From Humulus lupulus (taxonomy: Eukaryota > Streptophyta > Magnoliopsida > Rosales > Cannabaceae): a stretch of DNA of 64,000 nucleotides. The stretch lies in the NCBI RefSeq assembly GCF_963169125.1, contig NC_084800.1, positions 142,968,397 to 143,032,396 on the forward strand, written 5' to 3'. Position numbers and translations under genes: made by a program. The notes under the pieces were generated by a model, which had not been told where the DNA came from, did no database searches, and was given only the letters and a program-made list of their open reading frames with translations. This document shows, one piece after another, positions 41,106-51,087 of the stretch (positions within the stretch are counted from its first letter, which is position 1; each line of letters starts with the position of its first letter).

Positions 41106-43329
41106 TGTAACGACCCGAATTCACTAATAAGGCTTAAGGGCCTTAATTAGTATGCCAGGAGGGCATGTTGGGATTTATGTGTGATTTTATGAGTTAAATG
41201 CATGGTTGTGATTTAAAGCATGTTATTTGACTAATTGTTTATCTGAGATGCATGACTATGTGTATTAGTATGCGTGTAGGCCCTGATTGTGTTTGAAGGG
41301 CATAATTGTAATTTTAGCTCGCTGAGGGCATATATGTGATAATTGTATTCCGTGATTTGTACCACGTGAGTGTGGTGGTTTTATTGTGATGCACGTGCCG
41401 AGACGGTCCTAGAGAGCTAGTTAACTTAAGAGTCACAGCGGGATTTCTATACCCGGCTTGGGAAGAGCCTAGGGGTACTTTGGGAATTTTATGGTTAAGT
41501 TGAGATTTAGCGGGTAATGGTTATTGGAGATTTAGTAACCTGGGTAACCATTAGTTACTGCTGTGGGTAACAAGTTTTAGGGTAAAAAGTGATAGAATTG
41601 GAATGAAGTGTAATGACTTAAGTGCCCTTTGAGGTTTAGCCACGGAGGATTAGTAGGAAAGGGTAAAATGGTCTTTTGGCAAGGGTTATAGACAAAATTC
41701 AGCTGGGATTTAGGGGGGTTCGGTTTGGGCATTTATGTCACTTGAGGCTTGATAGAAATTGAAGAGAAGAAAGAGAAGGAGAAAGAAGGTTAGGGCAAGA
41801 AGAAGAAGAGAAGGAGAAGTGGGAGTCTAGGAGGAGATCAAGGACTTTGTGTGGGTTCTCCACTTTTGGTAAGGATCTTGTGCATATTTTATGTTGATTT
41901 CTGTTTTAACTTGTGAATCTAAAGCTTGAGTTAGTGTGTTTGAGTTTTTGGTTTGAGTTGCTGAAAATAGAATCAAGGGGTGGATTCTTGAGTGTGTTGA
42001 TGTTTTGGTCTTGTATCTAGTGCCTATAGGTTGTTAAGTTGTTCATATGAAGCTTGGAATTGAGTTTTGGGGTTTGGGTATTGGTTTGGTTTGATTTGGG
42101 AAGGTTTTAGCTCGGTGGAAACGCAAGAGAAAACCCAGTTTTCTGGGTTCGCGAAGGAGCGCCGCGGCCCTGTTCTTGGGCGCCGCGGCGTGAGGCTGTG
42201 TCCAGGCGAGGGTGGCTTTCTGTCTTGCTGGGCGCCGCGGCGCTATAGGGCAGCGCCGCGGCACTAGGCCATTTTCAGGGGTTGGAAATTTGCATTTTTG
42301 AGCTTTTGCTCCGGGGGTTCGGGGGGTGTTTCCGATGAATTATTTTAGGGATTTGGGAGTCCCGAGAGTGTGGGATTGGTCCCGGGAAGCGGTTTTTGGA
42401 TTTGATTAGTGTTGAGGGTGTTTCTTGTGTGTTGTGACTAGGATATTGGAGAGGCTCGTGCTAGAGGACCGTGCTCGCGGCGTGAGTGCATCAGCAGGCT
42501 CGGAATACAGGTAAAGAAACTATAACACCCGTAGGATAGGGCATGGGCCCATAGTATGATTGCAGGGCACGGCCCTATATTGCATCACATGTTAGGGTGC
42601 AGACTTAAATGAATTAATATTTGATTGCATGTTGTTGTGTTATATTATATGTGTGATTATAATGGAATGAACGGCAAGGGCCGAGAGTGGCGTAGGCCGG
42701 GTACGGCAGCGGGGCCGAAAGTAACACCTAGCACATGGGATGCTATAGTCAGGGTGGGACCCAAGGGATACATGAGTTATCCTCGCGGTGAGAACCGATA
42801 CCCCAGGGCTTTGGTAAGGTTTCTGGGGCGGCATGGCCGTGTTTGCTTAGTCTAATGATTGACTTGTTTATTTGTGGATTATCTGTTATGATAAACTGTA
42901 TACATTGCATATGTTATGTTCTGCATGAGTTTTCTTGCTGGGCTTCGGCTCACGGGTGCTCTGTGTTGCAGGTAAGGGAAATGACTGAGTCAACCAACCA
43001 TGAGTACGGAGAGCGTGAAGCGACGTGTACATGTTCGGCCTGCCTGACTGCTTTGGTTGGGGGTTTATTTGAAAATGGCTGTAATAATCTATGATTTTGT
43101 AACTGATCAACTGTAAACTTATTTCAAGATGTAAATAGTTTTCAAACCTTATTTTGGGATCCCAATTGTCTAATACTAGAAGTTTTTATTGAGTCAACGC
43201 ATTTTCAAAGATTACAGCCTTAACTTTTATTAGTCACACTTTTGCTTCAAAACCTCGGTTAGCGAGTTCATTGCATTGTTTTGTCTTAAAACTCACTTAG
43301 TAACGGCTCTAAGGAAGTAGGGCGTTGCA
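41106..43329 (+). repeat. 5' LTR of non-autonomous element
   Basis: Begins tgtaacgacccgaattcact and ends tagggcgttgca (the partner ends ttaca, one base different). GC-rich palindromic module at 42155-42270 and conserved block at 42932-42980. Confidence 0.93.
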
Positions 43330-43332
43330 ACT

Positions 43333-43344
43333 TGGTATCAGAGC
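43333..43344 (+). promoter_or_regulatory. Primer-binding site, initiator-Met tRNA
   Basis: tggtatcagagc, a perfect match to the standard initiator-Met tRNA complement, three bases after the 5' LTR. Confidence 0.92.
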
Positions 43345-46300
43345 GAGCCAAGGTTTATTGGTTCTGGAGATCGACCGAACATGTACGCTCGCTGTCAGTG
43401 ACAAGCTCGACTCATGGTTGGTTGGTATGATTGATTGACATGTCTAAATATATGTTTGAATGCCCTGTTTGCCTGCTTATTTTTATGGAGCATGAGGAAT
43501 GAAATGACATATGCATGAGATACTGATAAGGCCTGGCCCTTGACTATTACATGTTGAGATTGATGCATGCTGAATAATACTATTATGCATATGGATGAAT
43601 ATTGGCATAATGGTTCGCATATTGAGTGTATGTGGTTAATTTTCTGAATTAATTCATTAGTTATATCTGTTTATTTGCTTGTGTGAAGCATGTTGAGATC
43701 TGGGTATACTTGGTGATGATAAATCTGGTAGCTAAATGTATATCATTGTGGATTTGGCCTATATGCTTGTGTGTGCATTATACCTGTGGATATTTGGATC
43801 TAGTTGTGGTTTGGTTCAGGGTATGAACCACAGAGTTCAGGAGTTTGGTCAGTTTTGACAGATGAACTCGAGTTGTTGGTTCCTAGAAGGGTTTGGGGAC
43901 CTGATATTGTGTTGGAAAGGGGATTCTAGATATAAGTTGGAGTTGAGATCTCTAGTTATCCCTGAAGGCAGCAGCAGTGAGTCACTAGGGTGTGAGTAGG
44001 CTGTGGAGTTTGTTAGTTGAGATGGGATAGAAGAACAGCGGATTTCTCTGGGGGAAATAGCTGATTTGGATGTTCTAACAGTAAGGTTACCGGTGTGGGT
44101 TTACTGTGAGGTACGGACAGATAAGGGTATTAATGAGAGGCTTAAAGGGTGTTATCCTCGGGTTTTGAGGAGAGTTCGGATTGACAAGGAATTTATCAAT
44201 AGACGGGCAGAGTTAATTCCACCCTTGGTTAAGAGGATGAGAGATCCTGAGTAGAGGGTTTTGTTAAATGTTGAGGCAGAGAGTTGTCTGGAAGTGGTAC
44301 TCTGGCTGAGGTACTGGTTTAATGGGTTGGAAAGAACCTAGTTGATGAATGGTTAGAAGAGATTTTAAAGACATGATTAGAACCATGGAGACTGGTGGGC
44401 TTATAAGTTTGATTTGGACTGTTGGGGGGTAACAACAGCGTAATTCAATGGGATTGGTGAATTGGATAATTCATTTCAGAAATTTATACGGATGGATGTA
44501 TCTGGAATTGATGGTGACCCATTTAAGGATACGAAATTTGGAATAGTCTAAGGCATTTGGGCCGCTCTGATGTAAGGACTTATCATCTGCATGTGGATGG
44601 CGGAGAGGGCCATGTGGTTCGAGGAACTGATGGTTGATGTCTAGAGCATGAGTGCTAGAGTCGCTATGGCGGTGCTTCTTTGGATGGAATTAGTGAAGTT
44701 AGATTCATGATAATCAAGTTAAAGGAACCCCGGATAGTCCTATGGCGTCTGGTTTGCCAGAAAGGGGGAAAAGTCTGATTGATAAGATGGTACTTGTGTT
44801 GTTAGAGCGCAGCGAGGTCGGATTCTCAAATTTTGAGGTAGAAGGACCCCAGACAGTGCTTGGGCACCTAATTTGAGATTGGAAAGAAGCCTGATTGAAA
44901 AGGTAGTCATCGAGATGGCGACAGGAACCAGGAGGTTATTGGGTATGTACATGAGAGAAAGGATGCCACCTGAGAGGAGGTCAGGTGAGGGCATGACTTC
45001 TACATAGAATGACTCGAGATGTTAGGATGGATTTCCCATGGTGAGGGAGCGGAGAACTAGAATGCATCGATACATTCAAGGTTCGAGGCTGATTCCTCGA
45101 GGATGAGTATTTAACTGACTGGTTGATGCTTTGGTCATGTAACGAACTGGAAGGACTCGGTGTTGAGAATGTTCCGAGAGGGAGATGGACATGGAGAGGT
45201 AGCCTCAAGGGTGCTATTCGAGAGGCTGACAATAGTAATACTTATTGAGAAGGAATTTGAAACTCGGGTAGATGGATTGCAGAGGATATCATCTGGGGTA
45301 TGTAAAGGAGACTGAGTGGGAACTGAGCTGACCAGTGGAAAACTATGTGGGTATAAAAGGAAGACTCGGGAGTGTTTCAAGGTTAGACTACAGATAGGGT
45401 TGGTATAAAGAATGTAGTAAAAGATGGTTTTGGCTGACAGAAAGTCTGTTGAAGCAATTGAAGGAATTTGACACTGGAGTAGCCAGAGTGTGATACTGCG
45501 GGGATTGTTAGCATCATGGAGTTAGAACGAAAAGTACAATGTTGGATACAAGATGGGACGATGTCCCCAAGAGTTGATCTAGGACCTGGTTATTACCAGT
45601 TGGAAACCAAGGATAAAGGCATTTCGTGAATTGGTTAGCTTGCACCGGGTAGGGTGTGAGGAGCTGGTAACAAAGATTCTGGAATGGTTCAAACTGCAGC
45701 AGCACAGGTAAGTTCTTTAGGCAGAGAATGCATGAACGGTATGGACAAGTCCCCTTCAAGCTCACGAGCAGTGCGTGTGGATTACTCCCAGACGGAAATG
45801 GTGAGCAATGATTATGCTGAAGACGTTGTACACAGAAGGCAGAGTCTCAGGTAAGGTTCTACGGAGTGTTAGTTGGGTGTCGTCAGGAGTTCTCAGATTA
45901 GAGCTACAAGAAGAAAGGACAGGTAAGAGAAGAATTGATCTGAAGCCGCAAAGAAGCTAATGAAGAACGTCCGAAGAATTGAAAGCATAACAAGACTGGT
46001 TAGCGCGTCATCTATTGCACAAGCATCTCCGGGGACAGCTACATCAGAGACAAGGAGAACAGTAAAACTCGAAGTTAGACGGACTGAGTGGTGTCAAATC
46101 AGGAAGAAATTCAGAAGACAAGGTAAGATTGTTTAGTATCTGGAATTTGTGTATGTTTTGGTTAAGTAAAGAGTGATTGCATAAAGGACCTAATCTATGG
46201 TAAGGACATGGAAGTGGGGGGAGTGTACCACGATTTGGGCACGCCCAGGCATAAATTGACGCGAGGATGGATCGAACCTTGCGGGAGATGAAAGTATGAA

Positions 46301-47760
46301 CCTGGTTGATACACTTGGAACGTTAAGTCGACTGTTGTGCAGGGCATAAGGTACTTGAGTGTTGGGTATTAGTAAGAAAGATAACATTGAGACCCAGATG
46401 CGGTGAAAAGTAATAGTCGGATGATCAGTGTTTGAAATCCTCGATTGAGCTAGGGAAATTTATTGGGAGGCGTGTATCAGTCAAGGAATGATGCTATAGG
46501 CTGTAATGGAGGACAAGGCAACGACTGAGATTGGCATGATGTTAGTAGGTAATGGTTAGCTGGTGGGTGTCACTGGGCTATGGAATTCAAAGTGTTGGTT
46601 TGGGTTGAAACAGGGAAGGACCCTGTCACGATGGTACAAATAGGATACCAGGATCGAGTGAGGGATCCAGTTAGGATTTGGTCTTGAATGAGGGTTCTGA
46701 ATGGACATCATTCCACCTCCTAGGGTACGCGGTACCGGGAGGGTTGAGCGGGTGTCAGGATCTAGTGTTTTCCTTTGAAGTCTGAGGGGTTAAGTGATGT
46801 GGTGGTGTATCGTGGAGATGGACCACAATAGACCTTAAGAAAGGTATCCAGACATGAAAAGTTTTAACTCGGTTGTTTGAGTTAACGTGTTGGATCAAGT
46901 GAACTGGTTTCAGGGTAAAACGTCGATGATACGAAATTGAGACCCTATAGTATCTTAAATTGTTGGAATGGATTTGGAGGACAAAAAGAACAGAGTGGGA
47001 ACCTGGAATTATCAGTTGATTGCAAGTGGAATGGCAGTCTGAAAGTTTATCAAGGATCTTAAAGAATTAAGCGCTGAGTAGGCGAATACTTGATGTATTA
47101 AGGGAAGTGTAATCCCTGGTAAGTTAGTCGTGGTGGCGATTGCTGGTGTCTTGCTAATGTAACCCGACATAGGGCTTGGTAAGAGGTGAAAGATAATGAA
47201 TACTACAGTTTGGCTTTAGTTCAGAGAGAAAGCCAAGAAGGTCGTTGAAACTTCTTAAGGCAGGAGTGTTTGCCTATTTGAAAGAATAAAGAGCTGGTAA
47301 ATTGCTAAGTTATGAGGAAATAAAGTTCCGGGAAGAAAGAGTTGCATCTCTGCGTGATAACAGACGAGGATCTGTAAGGTGTTCAGAGAAAGAAGGGAGA
47401 GTTCGGACTCTTGATTCAACATAAAATTTCGAGGTTGTACTAAGTGTTAGGCCAGCGGGGCCTACAAGCTGATCCCACCTAGTAGAGGTGATGACGTTTG
47501 AGTATCTATGGAATCAGGAATAAGACAATGAATTGGTCATTGTAATCTAGGCAGACCCTGGGCTTCGGCAGGGTTGCGGTGTTAAAGAGGGGCTATCGAG
47601 AGTATGGCTATCAGACGAGATCTTGCGAGCCAAGATTGTTACTCCTGAAAGAGCGTTGAGGGGAACTAAAGTAAGGCGATGGACCTTGGAAGTTATGGTC
47701 AGAGATGCGGGTTTGCTGACTGATGTGTTTGGATAAATTTCGAGGACGAAATTTTTATGA

Positions 47761-47772
47761 GGAGGGGATAGT
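47761..47772 (+). promoter_or_regulatory. Polypurine tract of non-autonomous element
   Basis: ggaggggatagt directly before the 3' LTR. The form is the same as at the chromovirus 3' LTR (complement at 38148-38162). Confidence 0.85.
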
Positions 47773-49990
47773 TGTAACGACCCAAATTCACTAATAAGGC
47801 TTAAGGGCCTTGATTAGTATGCCAGGAGGGCATGTTGGGATTTATGTGTGATTTTATGAGTTAAATGCATGGTTATGATTTAAAGCATGTTATTTGACTA
47901 ATTGTTTATCTGAGATGCATGACTATGTGTATTAGTATGCATGTAGGCCCTGATTGTGTTTGAAGGGCAGAATTGTAATTTTAGCCCGCTGAGGGCATAT
48001 ATGTGATAATTGTATTCCATGATTTGTACCACGTGAGTGTGGTGGTTTTATTGTGATGCACGTGCCGAGATGGTCCTAGAGAGCTAGTTAACTTAAGAGT
48101 CACAGCGGGATTTCTATACCCGGCTTGGGAGGAGCCTAGGGGTACTTTGGGAATTTTATGGTTAAGTTGAGATTTAGCGGGTAATGGTTATTGGAGATTT
48201 AGTAACCTGGGTAACCATTAGTTACTGCTGTGGGTAACAAGTTTTAGGGTAAAAAGTGATAGAATTGGAATGAAGTGTAATGACTTAAGTGCCCTTTGAG
48301 GTTTAGCCAAGGAGGATTAGTAGGAAAGGGTAAAATGGTCTTTTGGCAAGGGTTATAGACAAAATTCAGCTGGGATTTAGGGGGGTTCGGTTTGGGAATT
48401 TATGTCACTTGAGGCTTGATAGAAATTGAAGAGAAGAAAGAGAAGGAGAAAGAAGGTTAGGGCAAGAAGAAGAAGAGAAGGAGAAGTGGGAGTCTAGGAG
48501 GAGATCAAGGACTTTGTGTGGGTTCTCCACTTTTGGTAAGGATCTTGTGCATATTTTATGTTGATTTCTGTTTTAACTTGTGAATCTAAAGCTTGAGTTA
48601 GTGTGTTTGAGTTTTTGGTTTGAGTTGCTGAAAATAGAATCAAGGGGTGGATTCTTGAGTGTGTTGATGTTTTGGTCTTGTATCTAGTGCCTATAGGTTG
48701 TTAAGTTGTTCATATGAAGCTTGGAATTGAGTTTTGGGGTTTGGGTATTGGTTTGGTTTGATTTGGGAAGGTTTTAGCTCGGTGGAAACGCAAGAGAAAA
48801 CCCAGTTTTCTGGGTTCGCGAAGGAGCGCCGCGGCCCTGTTCTTGGGCGCCGCGGCGTGAGGCTGTGTCCAGGCGAGGGTGGATTTCTGTCTTGCTGGGC
48901 GCCGCAGCGCTATAGGGCAGCGCCGCGGCGCTAGGCCATTTTCAGGGGTTGGAAATTTGCATTTTTGAGCTTTTGCTCCGGGGGTTCGGGGGGTGTTTCC
49001 GATGAATTATTTTAGGGATTTGGGAGTCCCGAGAGTGTGGGATTGGTCCCGGGAAGCGGTTTTTGGATTTGATTAGTGTTGAGGGTGTTTCTTGTGTGTT
49101 GTGACTAGGATATTGGAGAGGCTCGTGCTAGAGGACCGTGCTCGTGGCGTGAGTGCATCAGCAGGCTCGGAATACAGGTAAGAAAACTATAACACCCGTA
49201 GGATAGGGCATGGGCCCATAGTATGATTGCAGGGCACGACCCTATATTGCATCACATGTTAGGGTGCAGACTTAAATGAATTAATATTTGATTGCATGTT
49301 GTTGTGTTATATTATATGTGTGATTATAATGGAATGAACGGCAAGGGCCGAGAGCGGCCGGGTACGGCAGCGGGGCCGAAAGTAACACCTAGCACATGGG
49401 ATGCTATAGTCAGGGTGGGACCCAAGGGATACATGAGTTATCCTCGCGGTGAGAACCGATACCCCAGGGCTTTGGTAAGGTTTCTGGGGCGGCATGGCCG
49501 TGTTTGCTTAGTCTAATGATTGACTTGTTTATTTGTGGATTATCTGTTATGATAAACTGTATACATTGCATATGTTATGTTCTGCATGAGTTTTCTTGCT
49601 GGGCTTCGGCTCACGGGTGCTCTGTGTTGCAGGTAAGGGCAATGACTGAGTCAACCAACCATGAGTACGGAGAGCGTGAAGCGACGTGTACATGTTCGTC
49701 CTGCCCGACTGCTTTGGTTGGGGGTTTATTTGAAAATGGCTGTAATAATCTATGATTTTGTAACTGATCAACTGTAAACTTATTTCAAGATGTAAATAGT
49801 TTTCAAACCTTATTTTGGGATCCCAATTGTCTAATACTAGAAGTTTTTATTGAGTCAACGCATTTTCAAAGATTACAGCCTTAACTTTTATTAGTCACAC
49901 TTTTGCTTCAAAACCTCGGTTAGCGAGTTCATTGCACTGTTTTGTCTTAAAACTCACTTAGTAACGGCTCTAAGGAAGTAGGGCGTTACA
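47773..49990 (+). repeat. 3' LTR of non-autonomous element
   Basis: 2218 bp, differing from the 5' LTR by scattered substitutions and small indels (for example a seven-base difference near 42688/49355). Palindromic module at about 48825-48935, conserved block at 49593-49640. Confidence 0.93.
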
Positions 49991-50887
49991 TATCCATAAT
50001 ACTCCCTAGGAATCCTATGCAACCTCCCTGCATCAGGTCCCTAGCCCTCAATGCTAAAATCATAAGTACCCACGGTCCACTAGCTGTTCCCACAAATACA
50101 AAGGGTACCTCCCCTTCTGGTTCAAAATTCACCATCCTGCGCTTGCAATCAATTATCGCTCCATACTTTGATAGCCAATCCATTTCTAGGATCACATCGA
50201 AGTCATCCATCGCAAGCTCAATCAGATCAGCAAATAATTCCCTACCATCTACCTCTACTAGCAAAGCTCTAATCCACCTCCTAGAGACTACTAGTTCCCC
50301 AGTCGGCAACAAAGTCTGAAAACCCCTAGCATATAGAACACTAGGTCTACACAGCTGATCTATAACTCTAGTAGACACAAACGAATGGGTGGCTCCCGAA
50401 TCAAACAATGCAGTATAAGAAGAACCAGCACTAGAGATCTGACTTGTCACAACTGAGGGCTAGCCTCTGCCTCAGTCCGAGTCAAAGTAAACACCCTGGC
50501 AGGAGCGAGACGGTCACCCTGCTTTGGCTCCTCCTTCCTGGCTTGTGGGCAGTCCTTCTTCAAATTTTTGGAGCTCCCACAGGTAAAGTAGGCCCTAACC
50601 CTACACTCACCCTGATGTCATCGTCTGCACCGAGGACACCCTGGAAAGCTCCTCCAGTTGTCACTTCTGCCCTGACAGCCACTAAAACCACCCCGTGCCC
50701 TCCTATCAGAACTCGGAGGAACAAAAGAATCTGGGGCCTTCCTCTTCTGCTCACTGGAGCCAATACCCCGGCTGGATCCAATAAAAGGAGGCATTTTCCT
50801 CCTGGCATCGGACCTAACAATGCTCTTTCCTGGGTGGTTTTCCTCTCAAAACTTCCCCTCCAAGGCAAGCAATAATCTGACCCTCTT
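49991..50887 (-). pseudogene. Chromovirus protease and gag C-terminus (truncated)
   Basis: The protease at 49996-50450 reads YTALFDSGATHSFVS, with the D-S-G active site intact, and later VILEMDWLSKYGAIIDC, both standard for chromoviruses. Upstream (50450-50887) a frameshifted gag tail shows a degenerate CCHC-like knuckle (YFTCGSSKNLKKDCPQ) and a lysine-rich linker. At about 50887 the homology ends abruptly and the sequence becomes the leader of the Tat antisense gene. The upstream gag, leader and 5' LTR are missing. Confidence 0.88.
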
Positions 50888-51087
50888 GACACAAAGATCC
50901 TTGGAGATCAGGGATCCGTTGGAAACGCGGGCACGTGACTATGGCAGCGCATGGCTTCACACACAGCAGGCTAAGATTACCTTAGCCCGTGTATTAAAGT
51001 CACTTCTTCTTGCACTGCTTATCTTTTCTTAGCTTTTAGGTCGTCCACTAAGTTTTCTTTTCTAATTCTTGTTCGCTAGGCGATCTG
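50888..51087 (+). other. Deletion junction and leader of antisense gene
   Basis: No gene. It begins where chromovirus gag stops and runs to the first ATG of the antisense gene. A possible 3' splice site (ttcgctag before gcgatctg, about 51079) suggests a 5' UTR intron. No Tat LTR or PPT remains here, although the element's 3' end should lie at this position. Confidence 0.5.

Larger units (their letters stand above)
43330..47772 (+). other. Interior of non-autonomous element, no supported gene
   Basis: 4.44 kb of mixed composition, notably richer in GC and purine than the surrounding host DNA. No open frame on either strand exceeds about 85 codons and I recognise no gag, RT or integrase motif. 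It could be a structural RNA-like passenger, or ancient pol decayed beyond recognition by eye. Only the first 15 bases (PBS) and the last 40 bases (end of pol and PPT) are clearly chromovirus-like. Confidence 0.7.
41106..49990 (+). mobile_element. Non-autonomous LTR element (LARD-like) with chromovirus-family LTRs
   Basis: Two nearly identical LTRs (41106-43329, 2224 bp; 47773-49990, 2218 bp) flank a 4.44-kb interior with a perfect PBS and a PPT but no recognisable gag or pol. The target repeat tatcc lies at 41101-41105 and 49991-49995. High LTR similarity indicates a recent insertion. It lies in opposite orientation inside a chromovirus of the same LTR family. Its last 40 bases (cgaggacgaaatttttatga plus the PPT) match the end of the chromovirus interior, so cis signals are shared while the coding region is not. 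Confidence 0.93.
36025..50887 (-). mobile_element. Tekay-like chromovirus, 5' part deleted, with nested element
   Basis: Minus strand: 3' LTR (36025-38147), PPT, then pol with a C-terminal chromodomain, integrase, RNase H, RT, protease and the end of gag up to about 50887. A plus-strand element (41106-49990) with target repeat tatcc splits the RT-protease interval. The rest of gag, the PBS and the 5' LTR are absent: the sequence changes at about 50887 into the leader of the Tat antisense gene. A chromodomain at the integrase C-terminus is the defining chromovirus feature and is thought to direct integration to particular chromatin. Confidence 0.9.

Noticed and set aside
42043..43110. Paired ORFs of 62-83 codons in the non-autonomous element LTRs (repeated at 48734-49771)
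   Set aside because: Identical positions in both LTRs reflect LTR identity, not gene conservation. No domain, and frames are disrupted in the related solo LTRs.
44723..45765. Minus-strand ORFs of about 80 codons in the interior of the non-autonomous element, and a weak internal repeat near 44723 and 44840
   Set aside because: Low-complexity Ser/Pro/Leu readings with no motif. The repeat is too diverged to support by eye.
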